64,000 nucleotides of DNA, from positions 310,001 through 374,000 of the forward strand of contig NZ_ATWL01000002.1 in NCBI RefSeq assembly GCF_000421225.1, read 5' to 3'. Below the pieces are notes generated by a model. It was not told the origin of the DNA. It was given only the letters and a program-made list of their open reading frames with translations, and did no database searches. The DNA is from Ruania albidiflava DSM 18029. Lineage in GTDB: Bacteria > Actinomycetota > Actinomycetes > Actinomycetales > Beutenbergiaceae. Positions 46,581 through 55,121 of this stretch are shown piece by piece (positions within the stretch are counted from its first letter, which is position 1; the number at the start of each line of letters is the position of its first letter). The position numbers and the translations under genes are program-made.

Positions 46581-46822
46581 GCGGCGCCGTCCTGCTTCGC
46601 CTGCTCGCGCCGCTCGGCAACGAGCTCATCGACCAGGCTGGTACCCGCCAGCTGTGCGCGAACAAGATCCTTGACCTGGTCCCGCGTGGCCAGGACAACA
46701 CCGTGCGGTGTCTCGATGAACAGCAACGTGGTGCCCTGCTCCCACTGCTGGCTGGCGCGCAGGCCGGCCGGAACCACCAGGCGGCCACGGTCACCCAACG
46801 ACGCGCTGTATGTGGTATCCAC
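46577..46822 (-). CDS. AbrB-like antitoxin
   Basis: 81 residues. The N-terminal swapped-hairpin DNA-binding domain reads YSASLGDRGRLVVPAGLRASQQWEQGTTLLFIETPHGVVLATRDQ; the C-terminal LAGTSLVDELVAERREQAKQDG should bind the toxin. GTG start at 46822. TATTGT (complement of 46829-46834) lies 6 bases before it, so the transcript is leaderless, and an inverted repeat over the promoter suggests autoregulation. Divergent from miaA. Confidence 0.9.
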   Translation of the reverse strand: MDTTYSASLGDRGRLVVPAGLRASQQWEQGTTLLFIETPHGVVLATRDQVKDLVRAQLAGTSLVDELVAERREQAKQDGAA

Positions 46823-46837
46823 CGATCCACAATACCA
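46813..46837 (-). promoter_or_regulatory. Promoter and operator of the toxin-antitoxin pair
   Basis: TGGTAT (46813-46818) and ATACCA (46832-46837) form an inverted repeat spanning both the -10 (TATTGT on the minus strand) and the GTG start codon. Read on the minus strand, TGGAT also occurs twice inside. A bound AbrB-type dimer would cover the transcription and translation start at once. Confidence 0.55.
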
Positions 46838-46902
46838 TCGCCGGAACGCGTGTGGGAGTCAGCAGCAGGCGAGATCTGGTGCCTTCGATACCCTCGAGCC
46901 TC

Positions 46903-47814
46903 ATGACCGCGCCCCACCCCGACCCGCCTGTGGTCGCGGTCGTCGGCCCCACCGCCACCGGCAAGTCGGACCTCGCCCTGGACCTGGCCGAGTCCCTGGG
47001 CGCGGAGATCGTCAACGCCGACGCCATGCAGCTCTACCGGGGCATGGACATCGGCACCGCCAAGCTGCCGCCCGAGCAGCGCCGTGGAATCCCGCACCAC
47101 CAGCTGGACGTGCTGGAGGTCACCGAGGAGGCCAGCGTGGCCGCCTACCAGTCCCACGCCCGCGTCCAGGTGACCGAACTGACCAGGGCGGGCTGCGCCG
47201 TCGTGATCGTGGGCGGATCCGGACTGTACGTGCGCGCCCTGCTGGACCGGATCGACTTCCCCGGCACCGACCCGGCCGTGCGCGCGGCCTGGGAGGCCCG
47301 CGCCGCCGAGCACGGCCCCGGCATGCTGCACGACGAGCTCACCCGCCAGGACCCCCAGGCGGCCGCCCGCATCGACCGCGGCAACACCCGCCGGATCGTG
47401 CGCGCCCTGGAGGTCATCGAGATCACCGGCCGGCCGTTCTCCGCGAACCTGCCCGACCACACCTACGCCATCCCCGCCGTCCAGCTCGGCCTCGACCTGC
47501 CCAGCACCGACCTGGACGCCCGGATCGACGCCCGTGCCGCGCAGATGTTCGCCACCGGGCTGGTCACCGAGACCGAGGAGCTGCGCAGCCGCGGCCTGGA
47601 GCAGGGCCGCACCGCGGTGCGCGCCGTCGGCTACGCCCAGGCCCTGGCCCGCATCCGTGGCGAGCTCAGCGAGGACGAGGCGGTCGCCCAGACCGCTCTG
47701 GCCACCCGGCAGCTCGCCCGTCGGCAGCGCAAGTGGTTCCGCCGCGACCCGAGGATCACCTGGCTCACCCCCGGCTCGAGCACCCTGGAGCAGGCACGTA
47801 CGCTGGTCGGGTGA
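46903..47814 (+). CDS. miaA: tRNA dimethylallyltransferase
   Basis: Adds the dimethylallyl group to A37 of tRNAs reading U-starting codons. 303 residues. P-loop VVAVVGPTATGKSDLALDLAE, DAMQLYRGMDIGTAKL, PHHQLDVLEV, and the GGSGLYVRALLD segment are standard. ATG 46903 is chosen because TACCCT (46889-46894) is 8 bases upstream (leaderless); an upstream in-frame ATG at 46810 would overlap the antitoxin promoter. The stop overlaps the dapF start (GTGA). Confidence 0.96.
   Translation: MTAPHPDPPVVAVVGPTATGKSDLALDLAESLGAEIVNADAMQLYRGMDIGTAKLPPEQRRGIPHHQLDVLEVTEEASVAAYQSHARVQVTELTRAGCAVVIVGGSGLYVRALLDRIDFPGTDPAVRAAWEARAAEHGPGMLHDELTRQDPQAAARIDRGNTRRIVRALEVIEITGRPFSANLPDHTYAIPAVQLGLDLPSTDLDARIDARAAQMFATGLVTETEELRSRGLEQGRTAVRAVGYAQALARIRGELSEDEAVAQTALATRQLARRQRKWFRRDPRITWLTPGSSTLEQARTLVG
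47799..47804 (+). promoter_or_regulatory. Possible internal -10 for leaderless dapF
   Basis: TACGCT near the end of miaA ends 6 bases before the dapF GTG, the same geometry as at other leaderless genes here. It could give dapF a second, miaA-independent transcript. It may also be chance, since it is inside coding sequence. Confidence 0.35.
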
Positions 47815-48713
47815 CGCTCCCCACCGACCTGCCCACGCTGACCAAGGGCCACGGCACCGGCAACGACTTCCTGCTGTTCACCGACTCCGAGGGCACCGGC
47901 GAGCTCTCCCCCGATGTGGTGGCCGCGATCACCAACCGGCACACCGGGATCGGCGCGGACGGTCTGATCCGGGCCGTCCCCACCGCGCTGGTCGATCCGG
48001 CCGCCGCCGAGCAGGGCGCCCAGTGGTTCATGGACTACCGCAACGCCGACGGTTCGCTGGCCGAGATGTGCGGCAACGGCATCCGGGTCTTCGTCGCCTA
48101 CCTGCGGCACGCCGGGCTGCTGGACCTGCCCGACGGCGCGGTGGTACCGGTCGGCACCCGCGCCGGGGTGCTCGGCGTGCGCCGCGAGGGCCAGGAGTAC
48201 GCCGTGGACATGGGCACCTGGCGGGCCACCGGCGGTGCGGAGGCGCTCGCCTCCGGGTTCGACGCCTCAGTGGTCACCCGGGGGCTGGACGAGCAGCGCC
48301 CGGGCCTGCGGCTGGAGCTGGGCAACCCGCACACCGTCGTCGCCCTGCAGGACGAGCAGACCCTCGCCGAGCTGGACCTGACCAGCCTGCCCGGTGTGGA
48401 CCCACAACCGGAGCACGGCAGCAACGTGGAGTTCGTGGTGCCGCTCGGGGAGGCGGAGGCCACCGAGGACGGTGGTCGCATCGGTGTGCTGCGGATGCGG
48501 GTGTACGAGCGCGGGGTGGGGGAGACCCTCTCCTGCGGCACCGGGGCGTGCGCTGCTGCGCTGGCGGTGCGCGCCTGGTTCGGCGACGGCGCGCCGGACC
48601 ACTGGCAGGTGCACGTGCCCGGTGGGCGGCTGCGGGTGCGGGTGGACGGCGACCGGGTGGAGCTGGCCGGACCGGCCGAGCTGGTCGGGGTGGTCACCCC
48701 GCTGCCGGGCTGA
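47811..48713 (+). CDS. dapF: Diaminopimelate epimerase
   Basis: Converts LL- to meso-diaminopimelate for peptidoglycan and lysine. 300 residues. Both catalytic cysteines are present: C87 in AEMCGNGIRVF and C242 in TLSCGTGACAAA. The conserved start TKGHGTGNDFLLF is near the N-terminus. GTG overlaps the miaA stop by 4 bases, the usual miaA-dapF coupling. With dapA and dapB at 18-20 kb, three DAP pathway genes lie in this window. Confidence 0.96.
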   Translation: MTLPTDLPTLTKGHGTGNDFLLFTDSEGTGELSPDVVAAITNRHTGIGADGLIRAVPTALVDPAAAEQGAQWFMDYRNADGSLAEMCGNGIRVFVAYLRHAGLLDLPDGAVVPVGTRAGVLGVRREGQEYAVDMGTWRATGGAEALASGFDASVVTRGLDEQRPGLRLELGNPHTVVALQDEQTLAELDLTSLPGVDPQPEHGSNVEFVVPLGEAEATEDGGRIGVLRMRVYERGVGETLSCGTGACAAALAVRAWFGDGAPDHWQVHVPGGRLRVRVDGDRVELAGPAELVGVVTPLPG

Positions 48714-48740
48714 GTCCGGCGCCGGTGCGCGTGGCGCTGC

Positions 48741-49352
48741 CTACTCCTCCGGCGTGCTGACCTGCAGCACCCGGAACCCCTTCGCGCTCGCCCGCCGGCT
48801 CGTGGGCAGGCCGAGCTCGCTGGTGATCCACCGCTGCAGGGAGTCCGAGCCCAGGTTCTTCGCCACCACCAGCTGGGCGGTGGCCCCCGGTGCCAGCCGC
48901 GGCAGCCAGGTGCGCAGCATCTCGTGCAGCACCGCCTTTCCCACCCGGATCGGCGGGTTGGACCAGATCGCGTCCAGCCGCAGGTCCGGCTCAGCCGTGA
49001 GCAGGTCCTCAGGGGTGGCGGTGACCACGTTGGCCAGGCCGAGCCGTTCGGCGTTCTGGGCGGTCAGCTCCAACGCCCGGGTGTTCACGTCCACCGCCAG
49101 CACCCGCGCCCCAGGGCTGGCCATCGCCATGGTCAGCGCGATCGGTCCCCATCCGCAGCCCAGGTCCAGCAGCGTTCCCGACGGCGGAACCTCGCCTGCT
49201 TGGGCCAGCAGCACCGTGGTGCCGGGGTCCAGCCGGGCGGCGGAGAACACGCCGGCGTCCGTGCTCACCTGGACCTCCTGCCCGCGCAGGGTCACGGTCA
49301 GGGTGCGCGGGGCGCTGGCGGCGTGCGGCTCGTTGGTGAAGTAGTGACCCAC
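48741..49352 (-). CDS. Class I SAM methyltransferase (RsmC/RlmG-like)
   Basis: 203 residues. Motif I LLDLGCGWGPIALTMAMA, motif IV SNPPIRVGK (the NPP[FYW/I] signature of N-methylation of G in rRNA), and the C-terminal LQRWITSELG-region match the MTS domain of RsmC-type enzymes, which methylate guanosine in 16S or 23S rRNA. The N-terminal partner domain of enterobacterial RsmC is missing, as in most Actinobacteria. GTG start with TACGCT (complement of 49359-49364) 6 bases before it. Divergent from hflX, convergent with dapF. Confidence 0.9.
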   Translation of the reverse strand: MGHYFTNEPHAASAPRTLTVTLRGQEVQVSTDAGVFSAARLDPGTTVLLAQAGEVPPSGTLLDLGCGWGPIALTMAMASPGARVLAVDVNTRALELTAQNAERLGLANVVTATPEDLLTAEPDLRLDAIWSNPPIRVGKAVLHEMLRTWLPRLAPGATAQLVVAKNLGSDSLQRWITSELGLPTSRRASAKGFRVLQVSTPEE

Positions 49353-49459
49353 AGCCGCAGCGTACGTGCCAGCGCCAGCCGTAAGCGAAATCCTCTGGCG
49401 GGAGCGCAGGGGGCGTGGGATCGTGGAGGTATCCAGATCCGGCTGCCGACAAGGACACC

Positions 49460-50959
49460 ATGACCCGACCCACCGCCCATCCGAGGTCCGCTGAGCTGGA
49501 CGCCTCCACCGAGGCCCGCGCGCAGGACGTCGTCAACCGGATCCTGGCGAGGGCGGGCACGGCGATCCAGCACGAGCAGGACGAGCACACCGGCCATGAC
49601 GGCGACCAGCTGGACCTGGCCGAACGTACCGCGCTGCGCCGGGTCGGCGGGCTGTCCACCGAGCTGCAGGACGTCAGCGAGGTGGAGTACCGGCAGCTGC
49701 GCCTGGAACGGGTCGTGCTGGTCGGACTGTGGACCCACGGGACCGCTGAAGAGGCGGAGATCTCCCTGCGCGAGCTCGCCGCACTCGCCGAGACCGCCGG
49801 CTCGGTGGTGCTGGACGGGATGCTGCAGCGGCGTTCCGCCCCCGACCCGGGCACCTACCTGGGTTCGGGCAAGGCCGCCGAGCTCGCCAGCGTGGTGGCT
49901 GCCACGCACGCGGACACCGTGATCGTCGACTCCGAGCTGGCCCCGTCCCAGCGGCGCGGGCTGGAGGACGTCATCAAGGTGAAGGTGATCGACCGCACCG
50001 CGCTGATCCTGGACATCTTCGCCCAGCACGCCAAGTCCCGGGAGGGCAAGGCCCAGGTGGAGCTGGCCCAGCTGGAGTACCTGCTGCCACGGCTGCGCGG
50101 CTGGGGTGAGTCGATGTCCCGGCAGGCCGGTGGCCGGGTCGCCGGTGGCGCGGGGATCGGCTCCCGCGGACCTGGTGAGACCAAGATCGAGCTGGACCGG
50201 CGCCGGATCCGCACCCGGATGGCCAAGCTGCGCCGGCAGATCGCGCAGATGGCTCCCGGTCGCGCTGCCCGCCGGCACTCCCGCAGCGCCGGTGATGTGC
50301 CCTCGGTGGCCATCGCCGGCTACACCAACGCCGGCAAGTCCTCGCTGCTGAACCGGCTCACCGATGCCGGGGTGCTGGTGCAGAACGCCCTGTTCGCCAC
50401 CCTGGACCCCACGGTGCGCCGGGCGCAGACCCCGGACGGACGCGCCTACACCCTGGCGGACACGGTCGGCTTCGTGCGCAACCTGCCCACCCAGCTGGTG
50501 GAGGCGTTCCGCTCCACGTTGGAGGAGGTCGGCGCCTCGGACGTGATCCTGCACGTGGTGGATGCTGCGCACCCGGATCCGGAGGGTCAGATCACCGCGG
50601 TACGGAACGTGCTGCGGGACATCGAAGGGGCCCGGGAGCTGCCGGAGATCGTGGTGCTGAACAAGGCGGACCTGGCCGCACCGGAGACTCTTCACCGGCT
50701 GCGCACCCGGGAGCCGGACGCGATCGCCGTCTCCGCACGTACCGGTGCCGGTATCGAGGAGCTGCGCGCACGCATCGCCGAGACCCTGCCCCGGCCGGCG
50801 GTCGAGGTGGACGTGCTGGTGCCCTACGACCGCGGCGACCTGGTGCACCGGGCGCACACCACCGGCGAGGTGATCGCCACCGAGCACCTCGCCGAGGGCA
50901 CCCGGCTGGTGGCCCGCGTGGACGACGCACTGGCCGCTGAGCTGCGCCGCGCCGGCTGA
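49460..50959 (+). CDS. hflX: GTPase HflX
   Basis: Ribosome-associated GTPase that splits stalled 70S ribosomes under stress. 499 residues. The N-terminal glycine-rich HflX domain includes GTYLGSGKAAELASVV and RLRGWGESMSRQAGGRVAGGAGIGSRGPGETKIELDRRRIR. G domain: G1 GYTNAGKSSLLNRL, G3 DTVGFVRNLP, G4 NKADLA, G5 SARTGAG. ATG 49460 is preceded by AAGGA. It is in the usual place downstream of miaA-dapF. Confidence 0.96.
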   Translation: MTRPTAHPRSAELDASTEARAQDVVNRILARAGTAIQHEQDEHTGHDGDQLDLAERTALRRVGGLSTELQDVSEVEYRQLRLERVVLVGLWTHGTAEEAEISLRELAALAETAGSVVLDGMLQRRSAPDPGTYLGSGKAAELASVVAATHADTVIVDSELAPSQRRGLEDVIKVKVIDRTALILDIFAQHAKSREGKAQVELAQLEYLLPRLRGWGESMSRQAGGRVAGGAGIGSRGPGETKIELDRRRIRTRMAKLRRQIAQMAPGRAARRHSRSAGDVPSVAIAGYTNAGKSSLLNRLTDAGVLVQNALFATLDPTVRRAQTPDGRAYTLADTVGFVRNLPTQLVEAFRSTLEEVGASDVILHVVDAAHPDPEGQITAVRNVLRDIEGARELPEIVVLNKADLAAPETLHRLRTREPDAIAVSARTGAGIEELRARIAETLPRPAVEVDVLVPYDRGDLVHRAHTTGEVIATEHLAEGTRLVARVDDALAAELRRAG

Positions 50960-51011
50960 CGGCTGTGGACGGTGTACCGGGCTGACACCACCGGCGCGAT
51001 ACCGTCGGGGG

Positions 51012-53102
51012 GTGGGTGAGAGCGAGCAGGACGAGCGACCCGGCCCGGCCGGTGCCGCCGGGTCGGCGCACAGCGTGGACGCCGCCCTGGACGAGGTCGT
51101 GGCCACGATGGGAGGCGCCCGCCGCACCGGGCAGCACGAGATGGCCCGCGCGGTCGCGGACACCCTCGACGACGGTGCCCACCTGCTCGTCCAGGCCGGC
51201 ACCGGGACCGGCAAGTCCCTGGCCTACCTGGTGCCGACACTGCTCAAGACCGTCTCCTCCGGACAGCGCGCCATCGTCTCCACGGCGACCCTCGCGCTGC
51301 AGCGTCAGATCCTTGGTCACGACCTGCCCTTGGTCACCGAGACGCTGACCCGCCACCTCGGGCGTGAGCCCGACGTGGCGCTGCTCAAGGGCTGGCACAA
51401 CTACGTGTGCAAGCACAAGGTCGCCGGCGGATACCCCGACGACGAAGGTGCCCTGTTCGCTGCCACGGAGGCGGCGCCGTCGACCGCCGAAGAACACCCT
51501 GGCGAGGCCGAGGAGTCCCTCGGCGGCCAGGTGGTCCGGCTGCGGGAGTGGGCGGCGGAGACCGACACCGGCGACCGGGACGACCTGGTGCCGGGGGTGA
51601 GCGAGCGCGCCTGGCGGCAGGTGTCCATCACCTCTCTGGAGTGCCTGGGCCAGAAGTGCCCGCTGCTGGCCGAGTGCTTCCCCGAACGTGCCCGCGCCCA
51701 CGCCCGCGAGGCCGACCTGGTGGTCACCAACCACGCGATGCTCGGTATCGCCGCCACCGGGAACCCGAAGGTGCTGCCCGAGCACGAGATCCTGGTGGTG
51801 GACGAGGCGCACGAGCTACCCGACCGGGTGACCGCCCAGGCCACGGTCGAGCTGTCCGCCGCAGTCGTCGAGCGCACCGCGCGCACCGCCCGCCGGCACG
51901 CAGGGCTCCCGCTGACCGGGCTGCAGGAAGCCGGCGAAGAGCTCCGCCCGTTGCTGATGGCCGTGCCGGAGGGGCGGCTGCGCTCCGGTCTGCCTGAGGA
52001 GCTGGCCCCGGTGGTGCGCGCGATCGCCGACGGCGCCCGCGAAGGGATGTCGGCGATGCGCGACCAGCAGACCTCAGCCTCGGAGGCGGGGGCGAAGTCG
52101 GTGGCGCACAGCGCCCTGCTGGCGTTGTTCGAGGTGGCCGACCGGCTGCTCTCGGACCGGATCAGCGAGCACGTCGACGTGCTCTGGTGCGAGCGGGGCC
52201 GCCGACCGGGGGAGGGGTCGCGGCTGATGCTCGCACCGTTGAACGTCGCCGGGCCGATCGCGGGGGACCTGCTGGCCGGCCGGTCCGCGGTGCTCACCTC
52301 CGCCACGCTCGCCCTCGGCGGCACGTTCCAGGCCACCGCCCGCTCGCTGGGCCTGGCCGACGGCGCCTACCGCAGCGAGCTGGTCTCCTCCCCGTTCGAC
52401 TACGGCCGGCAGGGCATCCTGTACGTGGCCGCCTCGCTGGCCCGCCCCGGCCGGGACGGCACCGACGAGAAGTTGCTCGCGGAGATCGCCGAGCTGGTCA
52501 CCGCCTCCCAGGGTGGGGCGCTCGGCCTGTTCTCCTCCCGACGTGGGGCGCAGGCGGCGGCCGAGGCGCTCCGCGAACAGCTCGAGTGGCCGATCCTGCT
52601 GCAGGGTGACGATGTGCTGCCCACGCTGGTGCGGGACTTTGCCGCGGACCCGACAGCGAGCTTGTTCGGCACGCTCTCGCTGTGGCAGGGAGTGGACGTG
52701 CCGGGGCTGAGCTGCCGCCTGGTGTTCATCGACCGGATCCCGTTCCCGCGGCCAGATGACCCGGTGAAGGCGGCCCGCACCGAGGCGGTCGGCCGGGCTG
52801 GTGGGAACGGGTTCATGGCCGTCTCGGCCACGCACGCAGCCCTGCTGCTGGCGCAGGGTGCCGGCCGGCTGATCCGCAGCACCACCGACCGTGGCGTGGT
52901 GGCCGTGCTCGACCCGAGGCTGCGGACCGCCCGGTACGGTTCGTTCCTGGCGGCGAGCCTGCCTCCGCTGTGGCCGACCACGGACCCCGAGGTGGTGCGC
53001 GGAGCGCTGCGGCGGCTGGCCGGGGAGGCGTTGACCACCGACGACAGCGCTGCGGCCGACGGATCGGCCGCGAGCGGGGTCACAGAGAGCGCAGCACGCT
53101 GA
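51012..53102 (+). CDS. ATP-dependent DNA helicase, DinG/XPD family
   Basis: 696 residues, superfamily 2 helicase. Walker [20 protein letters not shown], a probable iron-sulfur ligand set (CKHKV, then [14 protein letters not shown]), DEAH box VVDEAHELP, and motif VI region [14 protein letters not shown]. Predicted to unwind R-loops or flaps. GTG start with TACCGT (51000-51005) 6 bases upstream, so leaderless. No SOS box is visible despite the family name. The 3' end overlaps lexA tail to tail by 23 bases. Confidence 0.93.
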   Translation: MGESEQDERPGPAGAAGSAHSVDAALDEVVATMGGARRTGQHEMARAVADTLDDGAHLLVQAGTGTGKSLAYLVPTLLKTVSSGQRAIVSTATLALQRQILGHDLPLVTETLTRHLGREPDVALLKGWHNYVCKHKVAGGYPDDEGALFAATEAAPSTAEEHPGEAEESLGGQVVRLREWAAETDTGDRDDLVPGVSERAWRQVSITSLECLGQKCPLLAECFPERARAHAREADLVVTNHAMLGIAATGNPKVLPEHEILVVDEAHELPDRVTAQATVELSAAVVERTARTARRHAGLPLTGLQEAGEELRPLLMAVPEGRLRSGLPEELAPVVRAIADGAREGMSAMRDQQTSASEAGAKSVAHSALLALFEVADRLLSDRISEHVDVLWCERGRRPGEGSRLMLAPLNVAGPIAGDLLAGRSAVLTSATLALGGTFQATARSLGLADGAYRSELVSSPFDYGRQGILYVAASLARPGRDGTDEKLLAEIAELVTASQGGALGLFSSRRGAQAAAEALREQLEWPILLQGDDVLPTLVRDFAADPTASLFGTLSLWQGVDVPGLSCRLVFIDRIPFPRPDDPVKAARTEAVGRAGGNGFMAVSATHAALLLAQGAGRLIRSTTDRGVVAVLDPRLRTARYGSFLAASLPPLWPTTDPEVVRGALRRLAGEALTTDDSAAADGSAASGVTESAAR

Positions 53103-53775
53103 CCACGCGGCCGAGCACCTCGGCCTGGGAACCGTCGATCGGGGAGTAGTTGTCGTTCGCCGGCAGCAGCCAGACCGCCTCGTCGGTCTTCTTCAGCGTC
53201 TTCACCGTTGCCTCGCCGTCGATCATCGCCGCGACGATCTCGCCGTTCTCTGCGACCGCCTGGCTGCGCACCACGACCCAGTCGCCGTCGCAGATGGCCG
53301 CATCGATCATCGAGTCGCCGACCACCTGGAGCAGGAACAGCTCGCCGTCACCGACCAGCTGGCGGGGGAGCGGGAAGACGTCCTCGATCGCCTGCTCGGC
53401 CAGGATCGGTCCGCCGGCGGCGATCCGCCCGACGAGCGGCACATAGGCGGCGCGTGCCGTGTCCTGCTCACCGTCGTAGGTGGTGAACGTCGTCGCACTG
53501 CCACGGACCTTGCGAGAGTCGTCGCCGACGATCTCGATCGCGCGGGTGGACAGTGCGTCTCGGCGCAGGAACCCCTTCCGCTCCAGCAGCTCGAGCTGAT
53601 ACTTCACCGACGACGGGCTGGCCAGACCCACGGCGGTGGCGATCTCGCGCATCGTCGGTGGATACCCCTTGGCGTCCAGGCTCGCGCGGATCGAATCCAT
53701 GATCCGGCGCTGCCGCGGGCTCAGCGATGCCGGGTCGGGACGGTCGCTCTCGTCCTTCTTCGGTTCGCGGGCCAT
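53080..53775 (-). CDS. lexA: SOS repressor LexA
   Basis: 231 residues. [58 protein letters not shown]. Self-cleavage site Ala120-Gly121 (GRIAAGGPI); catalytic Ser155 in [19 protein letters not shown] and Lys192 in ATVKTLKK. Start MAREPKK has AGGAGGA 6 bases upstream. RecA-stimulated cleavage should derepress recA, lexA, the LysM gene and the HEPN gene, each with a LexA box here. Divergent from the LysM gene. Confidence 0.97.
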   Translation of the reverse strand: MAREPKKDESDRPDPASLSPRQRRIMDSIRASLDAKGYPPTMREIATAVGLASPSSVKYQLELLERKGFLRRDALSTRAIEIVGDDSRKVRGSATTFTTYDGEQDTARAAYVPLVGRIAAGGPILAEQAIEDVFPLPRQLVGDGELFLLQVVGDSMIDAAICDGDWVVVRSQAVAENGEIVAAMIDGEATVKTLKKTDEAVWLLPANDNYSPIDGSQAEVLGRVVSVLRSL

Positions 53776-53853
53776 GATGTCCTCCTGCTCCACATCGCCT
53801 GGAAGTCCGCCGATGTCAGTGGTCGATGATCTGCTCTGGTCGTGGCGCTCTCC

Positions 53854-53892
53854 ACGATAGGCGCCACCTCCCGAAACGCCAAACATGTGTTC
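53854..53892 (-). promoter_or_regulatory. lexA promoter with LexA box shared with the LysM gene
   Basis: On the minus strand, TTGGCG (53877-53882) and TATCGT (53854-53859) are 17 bases apart. The box GAACACATGTTT (complement of 53881-53892) has one mismatch to GAAC-N4-GTTC and abuts the -35. It lies between the divergent lexA and LysM genes; TACTTT at 53920-53925 is a likely -10 for the latter. Confidence 0.75.
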
Positions 53893-53978
53893 GACTGGCG
53901 TGTCGTCGGCGGGGCGTGCTACTTTCAGCACGGACGTTCGACGTACGGGTGTTCGACGACATGAGGAGACGAGTAACG

Positions 53979-54455
53979 ATGAGTGCAGTGGCCTTCCCCA
54001 CCGCGGGGCTGACCATGCCCGTCCGGCGGCACCTGGTCGCCGTCCCCGACCTGTCTGCGGCACCGGCTGCTCCGGTGGGTGCCGGGGCGGTGGCCACCTG
54101 TCCCCCGCAGAGCCTCGAGACTGGTGCGCGGCGGCGGTCCGCGCACGCTGTGGCAGCTGCCGGACCGGTGCGGCTCACCGACCGCGGCCGCGCAGTGCTG
54201 GTGGCGCTCGCGTTCGCGCTCGCTGCTGCTCTGGGCACCGGTGTCGGTCTCGCACTCCCGGCCCAGGACGCGGCACCCGAGCAGGTGCAGAGCGTGACGG
54301 TCGGCCCGGGGGAGAACCTGTGGACCATCGCCGAGAGCGTCGCGGTCGAGGGCCAGGACGTGCGCGCCGTCATCGACCAGATCATCACGTTGAACAACCT
54401 CACGGCTGCTACTGTGCACGCGGGGCAGGAGCTGACGGTCCCTGCGGCCGGCTGA
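53979..54455 (+). CDS. LysM-domain membrane protein divergent from lexA (ChiZ/DivS-like)
   Basis: 158 residues. A variable cytoplasmic N-terminus, one membrane helix (about 73-93), then an extracytoplasmic LysM domain (about 104-155, [31 protein letters not shown]). This architecture next to lexA matches mycobacterial ChiZ (Rv2719c), an SOS-induced factor that affects division, and is analogous to corynebacterial DivS. The function here is inferred from that. ATG 53979 has GAGGAG (53963-53968); an in-frame ATG at 53961 is possible. The LexA box upstream predicts damage induction. Confidence 0.85.
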   Translation: MSAVAFPTAGLTMPVRRHLVAVPDLSAAPAAPVGAGAVATCPPQSLETGARRRSAHAVAAAGPVRLTDRGRAVLVALAFALAAALGTGVGLALPAQDAAPEQVQSVTVGPGENLWTIAESVAVEGQDVRAVIDQIITLNNLTAATVHAGQELTVPAAG

Positions 54456-54595
54456 TCGCACGATCCGCTGCCGCGCGGTACTTGCGCGGGTGGCCCTCCG
54501 CTGTCTAAGTTGGGACACATCTAGTAGTTACACGGATGTGATTGTCCACCATGTGGTGCTGCGTGCATCGCGTCGGAGGGAAGGGAAACCGCCTG

Positions 54596-55063
54596 GTGCA
54601 CTGCCCGTTCTGCCGACACGGCGACTCTCGGGTGGTGGACTCGCGCACCGCTGAGGACGGCGCGTCCATCCGCCGCCGTCGGCAGTGTCCGCAGTGCGGT
54701 CGGCGGTTCACCACGGTGGAGACCACCAGCCTGAACGTGATGAAGCGCTCCGGGGCTGTCGAACCGTTCAGCCGGGACAAGGTGATCGCCGGTGTCCGCA
54801 AGGCCTGTCAGGGTCGGCCGGTCTCCGAGGACGACCTCGCGCTGCTGGCGCAGAAGGTCGAGGAGGCGGTCCGCGCCACCGGTGTGGCCGAGGTGGACGC
54901 CCACGAGGTCGGCCTGACCATCCTGGGTCCGTTGCGCGACCTGGACGAGGTCGCCTACCTGCGGTTCGCCAGCGTCTACCAGGCCTTCTCCTCTCTGGAG
55001 GACTTCGAGGCAGCGATCACGGCCCTGCGCGACGAGCGCAGCGAGACCGCGCCGCTCGAGTAG
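54596..55063 (+). CDS. nrdR: Transcriptional repressor NrdR
   Basis: ATP/dATP-sensing repressor of ribonucleotide reductase genes. 155 residues. Zinc ribbon CPFC...CPQC in the first 35 residues ([20 protein letters not shown]), then the ATP-cone ([29 protein letters not shown]). The GTG start is chosen because NrdR begins with M/V-HCPFC; the upstream in-frame ATG at 54542 would add 18 unusual residues. GGAGGGAAGGG lies upstream. No nrd reductase gene is in the window. Confidence 0.96.
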   Translation: MHCPFCRHGDSRVVDSRTAEDGASIRRRRQCPQCGRRFTTVETTSLNVMKRSGAVEPFSRDKVIAGVRKACQGRPVSEDDLALLAQKVEEAVRATGVAEVDAHEVGLTILGPLRDLDEVAYLRFASVYQAFSSLEDFEAAITALRDERSETAPLE

Positions 55064-55069
55064 AGACGT

Positions 55070-55109
55070 CCGCCGGTGGTCCGGGAGGGGAAGCCCGGAC
55101 CACCGGCGG
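55070..55109. terminator. Bidirectional terminator hairpin between nrdR and the aldo/keto reductase
   Basis: CCGCCGGTGGTCCGGG (55070-55085) pairs perfectly over 16 bases with 55094-55109 around loop AGGGGAAG. It starts 6 bases after the nrdR stop and ends 12 bases before the reductase stop. No T-tract on either side. Confidence 0.7.
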
Positions 55110-55121
55110 CGAACAGTGGCG

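Noticed and set aside
53935-53960. Direct GTTCGACG repeats just before the LysM gene as a second LexA box
   Set aside because: The two GTTCGAC copies are in the same orientation and do not form GAAC-N4-GTTC. Only the site at 53881-53892 fits.
54511-54534. ACACATCTAGTAGTTACAC as an NrdR box upstream of nrdR
   Set aside because: Superficially similar to actinobacterial NrdR boxes, but a base-by-base comparison with acaCwAtATaTwGtgt matched only scattered positions. Not annotated.
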